A DNA stretch of 64,000 nt from Mayamaea pseudoterrestris (Eukaryota > Bacillariophyta > Bacillariophyceae > Sellaphorales > Sellaphoraceae). Positions 31,049 to 40,849 of this stretch are shown here, piece by piece; within the stretch, counting starts at the first letter, position 1; each line of letters starts with the position of its first letter. Below the pieces are notes generated by a model. That model ran no database searches and was not told where the DNA came from. It saw nothing but the letters and a program-made list of their open reading frames with translations. The DNA lies in NCBI GenBank assembly GCA_027923505.1, contig BROI01000035.1, positions 62,001 through 126,000 of the forward strand. Direction: 5' to 3'. The translations under genes and the position numbers were made by a program.

Positions 31049-32033
31049 TCAGTCTATCTTGGCCTTGGGCTTTCTTTTCCTCTTTTTGCCTTTGCCATTC
31101 GTGGTAGTTGCCGAATCATTTACATTGTACTGTCCATTTTGTTGTCTATGAATATTGCTGGTATAGTTGACAAAAGTGAATGGAGTGAAAGTCGGCCCCA
31201 TCATGATTGGCAGGCGCAGCATGCCAAAAAGTTGCATCCAACCCGATACAAAACACATTCCGAGCGTATGTGTGTCAAGACCTAGTGCGACTGCCAATGG
31301 CGCAAATGTATGGCGCAGCATTGTACCAATCGGACCCTTCTCGTCGTGGACGAGAAAATGATAGACGGTGGACGTGAAAAATCCTGCAAGGCAAAAATGG
31401 TGTGTTGAGTTGTGACGTTTTTACGCAAGGAGGACAGTGACATACGGAGCCAGACTAACCATTTTGAAATCCCCATGGCATTCCATCTTTGAGATACCCA
31501 TTGAAGCCATTGAGCAAGAAACCTCCCCAGTTCCCGAGAAGCGTCGGATAAAGGATCGGCCCAAAGATGACCATTGGGTAGTAAGACGACGCCTTGCCTT
31601 GAAAGGTGGCATGACATGTATCCGAAAACTTAGCAATCGCCGTAGAACGGAACAACTGCGCAAATGTCACTGTCAAAAGTTGACAGGGAAGCGAGTTGAG
31701 CAGCTTGTAGCCAAGATCCAGTGGCGTGTAGTTGACAAGGAAGAAAGCCACAATGCAAGCTGCGAAATTCAAGTCGTTAAATAGCATGGAACTCGGAAGA
31801 CCCATCAGAAAGAATCCAAGCCATCCTCCAGTGAATCCCGCTGCCACGCTCAAACAAAAGGCATGGAACCAATGCAAATTGCCAGCCTTATTCAAGCCTT
31901 TCCGCACCGTCATGGAACCCTCCACCGCCATCCAAAAGGCTTGAAGTTCGCCGCTGTAGGCAAACTCGCCAGTCAAATAGGAAGCCACAGCATAGAACAT
32001 TAGATCCAAGTTAGACTCTGACCTCTCACTCAT
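31049..32033 (-). CDS. TRIC-type intracellular cation channel
   Basis: Two exons, 31460-32033 and 31049-31383 (76-nt GT-AG intron, phase 1), 302 aa. The ATG at 32031-32033 is the first in frame. The sequence matches the trimeric intracellular cation channel family (TMEM38): LFNDLNFAACIVAFFLVNYT, then PLDLGYKLLNSLP, and FGPILYPTLLGNWGGFLLNG where the family has its second-repeat glycine-rich helix. About seven hydrophobic segments are present, and the tail is strongly basic (GKGKKRKRKPKAKID), as in animal TRICs. These channels pass K+ as counter-ion to Ca2+ release from ER-type stores. The tail lacks a classical KKxx signal. It converges with the Pumilio gene across 178 bp. Confidence 0.82.
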
Positions 32034-32762
32034 CTCTCGGTGCTCCTCGTTGTTAATACGGGACTGTGATATTCTTATCCGCAAGCGTCCAAAAGGAGGA
32101 GGCAGGGTGATTGACGGGAGACGAAGCGGCGAGCGAGGTGCAGACGAGTCAACCTAAAACTTTCCGAGTTTTCTCAACCCTCGAGTAATATCTCTTTCCG
32201 CCAAACCAAATCAAACAATTAAAGTCCGTCAAGTATAAACTATAACGGTACTGTATGTACAAGAGCAACAAGCCGAGCTGATGCGTTTGGCTTTTCAAAA
32301 AAAGTGACGACCCCTGTTAGAACCGTTGCGACACATTCGGACACTTTTCATGTCAGATCGGTCCCTTCCGCCTGTGGCAAAGTGAAAATCCCGGCGCGCA
32401 GAACACGTTTTAGGTACAAGGTCTACATAATTTTTCTACATGGACACGGATTCTCGGGACTCGATAACGGTCAACGGATTACATCGGAATTGGTACTCCT
32501 GCAAGGCACCGTGCGTACATACTCACTGGGCATGTACATGCAGGCATGTTGAAGCATTATTGCATACTACTCGTAGCTATTAATAACAAGCAGGATTGTA
32601 AGCATAAAAAATATATTAGGCAGCTCAAAGGGCATGCCATAAAAAAAGGCCTACCTTCAAATGCATGAGTATGGTTCAACTCCTCATCACCGTAGCTTGT
32701 TCTCGTATATCAAAAGTATAGTGCCATAATGTGCAATCAAGTGACCCAAGCACCAAGCCCGT
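32034..32762. other. Intergenic region
   Basis: Upstream of the TRIC gene. It carries no supported gene. From about 32690 it begins to resemble 34385 onward (shared ACCGTAGCTT), marking the left edge of the duplicated segment. Confidence 0.35.
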
Positions 32763-33450
32763 GGATCCCTCGGTGCAGCCGAGCAACGTTTAAAACCAAG
32801 CAACGATTATGTACGGACGATAGATGACAAGTTCGCTTCTACGATTGTCTCCCAGACACTAATACACCTGCCATCTTGTGCCATCATTGTGTGCCATCTC
32901 GTGACCCGCACGCCGCGCTGCCCTCCAGCTTCCACCTGAAACAAATCGATCCCAGTGCACCACCAAGCTGCCTTCGCCGCCTACATTGTCTCATAGTATG
33001 CACACCAACATGCATACCATTAAGTCTGCTGTCATTTGATTCAAGTGACAATTCCAGTGCATCATCTAGAGCTCGAGTCTCCATTCTCATGCTAAATCAA
33101 TCCTCGTCCCATCTCGTCCCACTTTATCTGAGATATCCACGCACGCTACCCGACCCTTGTCATCAAGTGCCAACGACAAGCCCAGTGTAGCTTCTAACGC
33201 AACAATGCAGTCTCCTTCCAAGTTAGCATTGGCACGAAGCTTGCATTCACAACAGCAGCTATGCATGATTGTCATCACCAGTGACAGCAATGCTCAGGAT
33301 AGACCGCCCCTTAGACGTCAAAATTGCCATGCCATCAACGTCGCAATTCGTGCCGGCGCATTGGCAGGTTTGTCTCGAATGGCATTGGTGCTCATCTAAA
33401 AGCCATCGAAGGACTATCAAGATTCCCTCCCCCTATGACTGCACAGTGCA
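32763..33450. pseudogene. Decayed direct duplicate of the 3' end of the FYVE-ankyrin gene
   Basis: Blocks of this stretch match 34459-35130 in the same order and orientation. 32763-32851 matches 34459-34545, sharing GAGCAACGTTTAAAACCAAG with one small indel nearby. 32910-32950 matches 34603-34650 (TCCAGCTTCCACCTGAAACA). 33090-33150 matches 34770-34820. 33186-33260 matches 34861-34930. 33286-33450 matches 34968-35130 (AGGATAGACCGCCCCTTAGA). The right-hand copy is the functional 3' end, about 146 codons plus 3' flank, of the minus-strand gene at 34693. This left copy has insertions and substitutions that destroy any long minus-strand frame. Similarity by eye is high in blocks, so the duplication looks moderately recent. 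Confidence 0.75.
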
Positions 33451-33483
33451 GGATCCAAGCTTGTTACCGTCTGTGGCTCCCAG

Positions 33484-33935
33484 TTGGAAGAGCACTCACC
33501 CAAGCAGATTGTCATCAAGTGTAATGACCCAAGCACCAAGCCCAGCACATCACCTAGCGCAGGACCCAGTCTCCGTCCCAGTGCAGCTTCAAGCTTGTCA
33601 CCCTCTGTGGCTTCCAGTTGCTCTCCCAGCAGCCATCCCAGCAGCATGTCATCATGTGTGCCATCAAGTGACTGAAGCGCTAAGCCCAGTGACTCACCTA
33701 GAGCAGGATGCAGTCTCTTCCCGGTGCAGCTGCAAGCTTGTCACCCTCTGTAGCTCCCAGTTGGTCTCCCAGCACCCAACCCAGCAGCTTGCCATCAAGT
33801 GTGCCATCAAGTGATCCAAGTGCCTAGCCCGGTGCTTCACCTAATGCAGGACTCACTGTCAGTCTCTCCCCCAGTGCAGCACCAACTTGTCACCCTCTGT
33901 AGCTCCCAGTTTATCTCCAAGCACCTGAAACTATG
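33484..33935 (+). repeat. PSxx-type tandem repeat, ~140-bp period, fragment of a repeat-protein gene
   Basis: Three imperfect ~140-bp units (starting near 33530, 33675 and 33816) share AGCCCAG..., CACCCTCTGT(A/G)GCT(C/T)CCAGT and GTGCCATCAAGTGA. The first reads on the + strand as PSTKPSTSPSAGPSLRPSAA and further PSxx steps. Such PSxxPSxx runs are common in diatom cell-surface or wall proteins. Stops interrupt units two and three, so this is a fragment or pseudogene of a host repeat protein. Related short words (ATCAAGTGA, CCCAGTG) also occur inside the neighbouring duplicate from about 32740, suggesting the two were interleaved. Confidence 0.65.
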
Positions 33936-34123
33936 CAGTCTTTTGGAGCAAGCAGTCAGCATTTGTAATCAATACACTTCTACATATCAAATGAAGTACC
34001 AAGCTTGCCACACATAAGGGTACTGCATGTGCATATGGAAAGTGCCACGCAGTCGGGTCAGACCCCGGTCCCTCGGTGCAATCTGGCTTGAGTAGTGTCT
34101 GGCTTTGTCGGCTCTGCTCCACA

Positions 34124-34263
34124 CACTACCTACCGTAGACAAGATATGATAGCACTGGTTTGTAGGCTCCATACACATGCTCGACAATATACGAGCTGAC
34201 ATTCACTGTAGGGCCCACACGAGTCACTTGGCAAGGCGACTTGACTTTGCCTACGGTAGTGGG
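34124..34263. repeat. Short inverted repeat pair
   Basis: Left arm CACTACCTACCGTAGACAA (34124-34142) is the imperfect reverse complement of TTTGCCTACGGTAGTGGG (34246-34263), with one mismatch and a 4-nt insertion. The 140-bp unit could be a small non-autonomous element or a chance cruciform. No target-site duplication is obvious. Confidence 0.35.
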
Positions 34264-34692
34264 CAAGGGAGATATTGGTAGTGGGTCGGTTTTAAGGCTA
34301 CACAATGCATATGAAAGTAGATAGTTCTCACTTATCAGTGTCACAAATCCATGTCCGCATGCTAATCCTATGTTACAGTCTATTTGTACCGTAGCTTAGT
34401 TGTATATAAAAAAGGTGTTTTTATTGTTGGTATTGTGCCACGCTGTCAGCTTCAACCCGGATCCCTCGGTGCGAGAGAGCAACGTTTAAAACCAAGCAAC
34501 GATTATGTACGGACGATAGATGACAAGTTCGCTTCTACGATTGTAGACGCTGAATACATTGCCAACTTGTAGCCGCATTTGTGACAGCAACTCTCATGCC
34601 CGCACATTGCCGCGCTGCCCTCCAGCTTCCACCTGAAACAAATGGATCAGACACCAAAGCTGCCTGCGCCGCCTAGAATGGTTTGCATCCAA

Positions 34693-36534
34693 CTACACCT
34701 GGAAGTCCTTGACAACAGAACCGCTAGGTTCCTCCAATCCCAGAGTGCTTGGTTCCGATATTTCATCAAATCTAGCCTCGTCCCATCTTGCGGAATTTAT
34801 CTGAGATTTATCCACGCGGACGAGACCCGACTTTTCAGTCAACGGTGCCAACGACAACAGTGTAGCTTCTAACGCAATCAATGCAGCCTTCAAGTTGGAG
34901 CATTGGTGCAGCGAGAGCTTGCATTCGACAACAAGGTACTGCATGATGTCAATCTTGACGCAGTCGACAGCAATGCTCAGGATAGACCGCCCCTTAGACG
35001 TCAAAATTGCCATGCCCTCAACGTCGCAATTCGTGCCGGCGCGATTGGCAGGAATTGTCTTGAATGGGCATTGGTGCTCATCTAAAAGCCATCGAAGGAT
35101 ATCAAGATTCCCTCCTATGACTGCACAGTGAATGGGATGCATGCTTTCATCTTTCTTACTTGAAACTGGGAATTGTGTGCGTAGATTTACATTGCCGGAT
35201 CCATAAAGACCGACCGCTTCCTCGTAGTCTCCATCCAGAAGAGCATTTTTAAATGACGTGCTCAGCGAATTGCACGCCAAGCAAACCTTAACATGCGTCT
35301 CTCTCTTCAGGTTGTAAGTGTCGGGGACACACGTTGCCGGCCACGAGGCAGTACAATTAGAACAGACGCAAACCCCGCAGTTGCGGCAGTGGCTAGCTCG
35401 TCGAAAGATGGCAAACTTGCCTTTGCAGGTATAGCAAGCAAGCGAATCAGCAAACGGCACCATTTTTGGTGGTGCATTGGCTATAGCCGCCTCGCGGGCT
35501 TGGCGTTCCGATGAGAACGAGAAGGCACGAAGATATCTGTTCGCCTTGACTGGATCGCGGGCAACGCCCTTTTGATTTGTGTTAATGGTGGCGACCCAAA
35601 GGTTGCTAGCCGCATTATGATATACAGTGGCAGCTAGTAAGGTGCGCGGGCGGATTTCAAAGTTGAGAGAACTTGATTCGTGTGGCTTTATCGTTTTGTG
35701 GACATGGTCGCCAAAAAGTTTTTCGATAATGCCGCCGCCCTTGGCTCTACCCTCAGGCCCGTCCGACTTTGTGGATCCACCACGTATAAAGATGTCCCGA
35801 CCAATTTTGTTGTCACCCTCAACGGCCGCGTTATAGCTCCCGTCATCTGAAATGGTGTACGAATGGCGCGAGCGCTGCGAGTCGTTCAAGCTACGATTAC
35901 TTCCAGCCTTGCGCTGCATCAACTCTTGCCGTGTTCGCAGAGTCGATGGCGGCTTGTTGCGGCTGATCGGTGGTCGGGGAGAGGGAGCTCGAGAAGCCAA
36001 AGGATTGGGTCCAGTGACTCGAGTCAAACTTGATGAGCGCGATCGGGAGCGGGACCTATTAGAAGCGTTGCTCGGTGTATTATTTGCCTTCTTTATATTG
36101 TTGCGTGCATTGGGCGCCCCAGATTTACTGCTGCTGCCCGGCTTGGAAGCTTTGTTAGTGGAGCATCTGGCGTGCGTTCTTGATGTAATTATTTCAGTTG
36201 CAGGAGCAACTGATCCACTTCTACTTGACGACCGTCCCCTGGTTTTAGTCGCACTCCGAGTGCGCGATAAGCTCCGAGCAACTTGGCTGGTAATTTTTGG
36301 CTGGTTGGCAGGCTCGCGGCTTCGTCCTCGATCTCGCAATCCAAATGATTTTATATCGCTCTGATTACTTGTATGGTGCTTACCCTCGCTCACACTACTT
36401 GAGCTTGTGGAGCTGTACGTGCGATCTGGTACTTGTCGCTGTGAAAACGACCGAGACTTGAACGTCCGCACTGCTACGACAGTTGGACGGCTGGATGCAA
36501 CTGGAGAGCGGCTTGTTGTGTTCACGTCTCGTTC

Positions 36535-36613
<79 letters not shown>

Positions 36614-36783
36614 GAGAAAAATGCTTGCTGCTGCGTTGGTGGAGGATTGCTGCTGCTGCTGGTTGGAGTGGGTGGTCGACGCGAATGATAGTGTGAAGGT
36701 GACTTGTTCTCCCATGGGGATGCACGTGCAAAGGATGGCTCCTGCGGAAAACTCATCCAGTCTTTTGGTCCATCATGGACCAT
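34693..36783 (-). CDS. FYVE-like zinc finger and ankyrin-repeat protein with poly-Gln tract
   Basis: 696 aa, one exon, ATG at 36781-36783. The N-terminal ~350 residues are Ser/Arg/Pro-rich and basic, with 25 consecutive Gln near residues 59-83. A FYVE-like zinc finger lies at about 440-505: CYTCKGKF, RRASHCRNCGVCVCSNC and KVCLAC, giving the eight zinc ligands. The WxxD element is missing and the R(R/K)HHCR box is altered to RRASHCR, so PI3P binding is not assured. An ankyrin-like segment follows (PIHCAVIGGNLDILRWLLDE and SILSIAVDCVKIDIMQYLVV). A closely similar FYVE-ankyrin block occurs in the gene at 46974, so the two are paralogues. An endosomal adaptor role is an inference. Confidence 0.85.
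36535..36609 (-). repeat. (CAG)24 plus CAA tract coding poly-glutamine
   Basis: 24 pure CTG triplets on the + strand (36538-36609) plus one TTG (36535-36537), read on the minus strand as 25 glutamines of the FYVE-ankyrin protein. It is the longest pure microsatellite in the window. Confidence 0.95.
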
Positions 36784-37469
36784 GATTACAATCTGATTTA
36801 TCGCTGACTTGGGTTTTGGCAGGCGGACCTAATCGTCTGGACTGGGGATATGGATTCTGAAATGTGATTTTCTTTGCTCTGGATCAATCTCCACACTTAT
36901 TCGTCTCCGTCAATAGTCGCTCCGTCGTTGCTCGAACAGCTGATTTTCGTTCGGCAATCGTTGGCTCGGAGTGCATCTAAAGCGCGTCAAGTCGGGTTGT
37001 TAGGTGAACTTGGTGCGCCGTGCACATGGTCTTCGCCGTCGGCGATATATTGTGAGACGAAACGTTCCGTTGAAAGATTTGTGAGGTGCGTTTTGTGAGG
37101 CTTAAGTATTGCTTGACCGGCTGGCTCGTTGGTGCTTGGAGTAGGCGCAATCGATAGAAAATGCAGTTGTCATACCTACATCAGTAATAGAGTAGTGTTT
37201 TGGCAGATGGCTGCCTCCAAGCTAGCGAAAGCTCCGTCTACTTCCTACTCCATGCAGTCTATCCAGAATAGTGGTTTGTTTGTAGGAAACGTTTTGGACA
37301 GTACCAATTCGGCGAAAGCTCGGCTTGGTGCGACGGAACGAAAAATGAAAGTCATTACCTCACCATATTTTTTTATATATATAGCATTGTTATCACTTTT
37401 ATGATAAGCTCCAATAGAGCAAGCTCCTATAGAAGAGCGCGTCGTTGGTAGCTCGCCCGCAACCTGCGT
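36784..37469. other. Intergenic region
   Basis: 686 bp upstream of the FYVE-ankyrin gene and downstream of the orphan at 37470. A 48-codon stretch from the ATG at 37207 (MAASKLAKAPSTSYSMQSIQ) has protein-like composition, but it runs into AT-rich sequence and has no partner exon; I do not call it a gene. Confidence 0.3.
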
Positions 37470-38313
37470 CTATACCTTGCGAATAAACTCGGCCCGACGT
37501 GTCAAACCATGGTACAAGTAAAGCGTGCCTGTGAGCATGGTAATGGTAATCTTCTTGGCGTGCATCTGCTTATTATCGCAGGTCTTGGTATTGCTGGCAA
37601 ATGAGTGCTTGGTAACACTAGTTGCAGCTCGCTTGACGACACTGTCCTCAAGCTTTGCCTGTCGCCGACGGATTCGCTCGTCGCGCGCCGATGTTCGAGC
37701 CTTGCTTGCATCAGAAGTTGGCGTAGTCATGCTTGATTCAGACAAAGAGTTGGAGCTACTGCCACTACTTGTTTTCTTGGACTGCTTTGACTCTTGACTA
37801 ACAAGAATAGGTGTATCCGTTGGTTTCGTGATGACTGTCGTCGGGTCAATGAGCGTCAGTGGTGATTCCTTGCGCGTCTTGCGAGTCGCCATTGTCGCCT
37901 TGATTTCCTTCTCCGGGTCGACTTTTCCAAGAATCTCGCCAAAGGACGACTCGTAGACTTCCTTGTCGTCCTTGCCCTCGTTGTTGTCCAGAAAAATGGC
38001 CCGCCAGGTAGGATTGGTAGCGTTCTCATCCGAGCATCGTGAGACAAGACGGCCTTCGATAGTGACTCCACCGGACTGGACGAGTCATTATAGATGGCAT
38101 GAGTTAGACTTCAAAGTCAAATACATTGAATATAACAATTGTCTTCACACTCTGTCCGCAAGCATACATACTGCTTTGGACTCTCGCTCGACTCGGTTTG
38201 ACTCGTGCGCCGCCTCTTACCTCAATTTCAACAATGTCTCCAACAGTATAGATGCGCTTCTTGGTGCGACGAGATGATCGACGACGCGTTGAGTCGGAAA
38301 CGGTAGCTGTCAT
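37470..38313 (-). CDS. Orphan basic protein, member A of a head-to-head paralogous pair
   Basis: Two exons, 38221-38313 and 37470-38075 (145-nt GT-AG intron, phase 0), 232 aa. The exon-1 protein is very basic (STRRRSSRRTKKRIYTVGD) and ends VGDIVEIE. Exon 2 opens SGGVTIEGRLVSR, then NPTWRAIFLDN and DDKEVYESSFGEIL. This looks like a small beta-barrel (Tudor/PWWP/SH3-like) module: a GDxVE strand, a loop, then W and F strands. That is an inference from pattern only. A disordered Ser-rich linker, a basic helix (ARDERIRRRQAKLED) and a conserved tail (MLTGTLYLYHGLTRRAEFIR) follow. The paralogue at 38682 shares all these blocks and the intron position. A nuclear or chromatin role is a guess from charge. 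Confidence 0.75.
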
Positions 38314-38681
38314 GGCGGTTGTTCTTTGGTGACTTGTGGATGGGACGGCACGGCTCGTCTCGGTGAAGGCTTGTGTGTTTCGACGATGCATGTTGCATGT
38401 TCCGCGAGTGCGATCGATCCTCGCACGAAGAACAATTTCTGATATCGTATCGGTTATGAGGTTTCCAATGTTCGTGGCAGCACTCAGTTGTCGATACTAC
38501 AAAACAAGTGAAAATGTCAATGACAGAAACGCCATCGTCCGGTTGCATGTGACGTGTCCGTCGTTGATCGTTGATGCTTGACCGTCGATGTGCTCGCGAA
38601 AGAGGATCAGCTCCTCACACTTCTTTGAATCGGACCAGGGCCAAAACGACTCTACAAACACTCTCGCATACGAAGGCTACC
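38314..38681. promoter_or_regulatory. Bidirectional promoter of the orphan pair
   Basis: 368 bp separates the two divergent ATGs, so this gap presumably drives both paralogues. It contains CGATCGATCC and TGACGTGTCC, but I see no extended symmetry that would show the promoter itself was duplicated as an inverted repeat. Confidence 0.45.
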
Positions 38682-39562
38682 ATGAGCAGCCGTCCTCGTC
38701 GATCACGTCGTGCACCAAAAAAGTTTACTGACTTTTCTCATGGGGATGTGGTGGAGGTAAGCTGCTTCGGGGAATGGAACGATTGAGAGAAGCCGATGTT
38801 TTGTGACGGGTTCCTGCTTGAGAACGAACGGACAATCGTATGATCAAGAGTTCATTATGGTGACGATTCTTTACACACTTTTGTCTCATTATAAATTGCA
38901 ATGTATCTATTCATGCCACACAGATCATTCGCAACGGCGTTCCAGTCCAAGCACGCCTCGCTCAGCTTCTCAGTGAATCAGCCAGCCCTAATCCGCGTTG
39001 GCTCTTGAAGTTTGACGGCCAGTCAATCAAGGATGAGGAGGTATATCAGCAAGCCTTTTCTAAAAAGCTTGTTAGTGCAACTTCGCCTTCCTCCAGTAAG
39101 CGAGGAAGCAACAGCGATAACAGCATCCATACTGACAATGATTCCATGGCTGGTGGGGACTCGACGCCCCCATCGCCAGAAACAAAGCTAGCCTCAGATG
39201 ACGTTTTAATTGCCACCAAGATGAGTATTAACTCGAATAGCACGGACGAGGATGATGAGGAAGGCTCTACGAGCGCAGTCAACAGTGGCGTCGACGACCA
39301 CCAGCGCCTTTTGAAGGAGCAAGCACGCGTCTCCGCGCGCGAAGCTCGAAGCCGTCGTCGACAGGCCAAGGTGGTTCAAGAATCGAAACAGTTATCGGTC
39401 AAAAACATACGAGGTGGCTTTCGAGCGGGTCTGGCCAAGAGTAACGGCAAGCGTCAGCGCGAGGAAGGTGAAGAGTGTGTCAAGGTTCCCTTGCTGACTG
39501 GAACGTTGTATTTGTATCGGGGACGCACCAAGCGTCGGGCCGAGTTTGTTCGACGAGTCTAG
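38682..39562 (+). CDS. Orphan basic protein, member B of a head-to-head paralogous pair
   Basis: Two exons, 38682-38756 and 38924-39562 (167-nt GT-AG intron, phase 0), 237 aa. An ATG 108 nt upstream is in frame, but the chosen start matches the paralogue's layout. The order of blocks is the same as in member A: RRSRRAPKKF, HGDVVE|IIRNGVPVQARL, NPRWLLKFDGQ and DEEVYQQAFSKKL, then an acidic Ser-rich linker, a basic helix (AREARSRRRQAKVVQES) and the tail LLTGTLYLYRGRTKRRAEFV. The intron falls after the same Glu codon in the same phase. Identity between the two is low outside these blocks, so the duplication is old. The function is unknown. Confidence 0.78.
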
Positions 39563-39847
39563 TGACTCTTATTCGTTCGCGGGATGGAACAATAGGACAA
39601 GAAAGATGACGAAAAGTTGCGTGACTGCTGCGCAGCCCTCGGTGGGCTGCATGGTCATGGAACAAAGATTCTTTAAGGGATAAGTGAGTGCGTTTGAGTT
39701 GCAGGTTGAATTAAATACTTGCACGATTCGTAAATATAAGAGTATACTACGGTAGCTATAGTCGTCAAGTACAAGTCAGTTACGAATTCTACTGTTAGTA
39801 CATTCGTTGCATCAACATGTCCATTCACACCGCAAACATACATAACA

Positions 39848-40366
39848 CTACCGCTCTACAGCTTCTCGATGCTTCATTCCTTCCTGTCTCGCTCTAATTT
39901 CCAACATTTTGCCCTGCATGGTCATTTGAATGCTTTGCAGATTTGTTTTAGTTGCCTCAATGACCTTGGCAATGTTTTCCGCATTGGCATCAACCAATTT
40001 CTGTCGACGATCTAAATATTGAATCGTTTCCTTGTTGTTCTTTTCAACAAAGAATCCCGTTCCAATGTCAACGAGTAGTTTTGTTGGTTCCTTAATGCGA
40101 CCAGGGACGTAAAGTGATTCTGTCAATGGAAGTAGAATGTTCTTTCCGTCGCTCGCTGGCGTGACTTGCTCAACAGCTCGTGTCGACTGCTGAATTCGAT
40201 TAGCAGCTTGTTTCAGTTGAGCGAATCGTTGCGAAAATGCCTGTAAACGACCCTCCTCGGATTGTCGTAGTTGATCAAGATCGGCCAAGCTCATCTGGTC
40301 GAGCTGAATAGTGCTGTTACCGTTCGAAGCAGAGTCATCTTGGTTTGACGCATTGGAGGCTGCCAT
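39848..40366 (-). CDS. PFDN5: Prefoldin subunit 5
   Basis: 172 aa, one exon, ATG at 40364-40366. Two long helices flank a central beta hairpin, as in alpha-type prefoldins. The hairpin reads ILLPLTESLYVPGRIKEP and LLVDIGTGFFVEKN, which is diagnostic of subunit 5 (GIM5). The N-terminus carries a short Asn/Ser-rich extension before MSLADLDQLRQ. Prefoldin hands unfolded actin and tubulin to the CCT chaperonin in the cytosol. The length is close to that of other eukaryotic orthologues (about 150). Confidence 0.93.
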   Translation of the reverse strand: MAASNASNQDDSASNGNSTIQLDQMSLADLDQLRQSEEGRLQAFSQRFAQLKQAANRIQQSTRAVEQVTPASDGKNILLPLTESLYVPGRIKEPTKLLVDIGTGFFVEKNNKETIQYLDRRQKLVDANAENIAKVIEATKTNLQSIQMTMQGKMLEIRARQEGMKHREAVER

Positions 40367-40849
40367 TTTTAGTTTATTTGCGAATCTACAGTAGTACTAA
40401 AGTAATGAGTGAGAGTGCCTACCGGTAGGCTAGCAGTGGCAGGAACAAGGTCAAACGATTTGTGTATCGAACATGATTCGACGACCGCTCATTTTTAAAA
40501 GGATCGCGACGCATCTTGAAACGCCAGGGCGTATGTCACAGTGCGACTGTACTCAGGAAGCGATTGATTTTCCACCCCTAAGTAAATTTAGTAGCATTGG
40601 GACAATGACCTCGCCGAGAAACCGCCGAAATGCAAGCCAGCGCTGCCAGCCATGAAGAGAGAGGGTCGCTTGCTGCTGATGCGCTTGTCTCGTTGTTACG
40701 AGTCCTTCCATTCTTCCTGCGTTGCTCTCTTACAGTCATTGCTGCTGCTACTGCTGCGACTGCAATAATACTCTTGGATTAAACGAGCCACGGTAGTTCA
40801 TCAGTATTTTGCGACTGCGTTTTTCTATCCAGACAGTACAATATTCGTC
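40367..40849. promoter_or_regulatory. Divergent prefoldin 5 / CK2 beta intergenic region
   Basis: 483 bp holding both promoters. A TACCGGTA palindrome sits at 40420-40427, 54 bp upstream of the prefoldin ATG. A short TGCTGCTACTGCTGC run lies near 40740. Confidence 0.4.

Noticed and set aside
34060-34120. Possible tRNA or small RNA near CAGACCCCGGTCCCTCGGTG
   Set aside because: No cloverleaf could be drawn; the CCCTCGGTGC word recurs as part of the local duplication.
35852-36364. 170-codon open frame on the + strand
   Set aside because: Antisense to the Arg/Ser-rich part of the FYVE gene; Leu/Arg-rich composition is the expected mirror.
37207-37350. 48-codon stretch starting MAASKLAKAP
   Set aside because: Protein-like composition but no partner exon or domain; left as intergenic.
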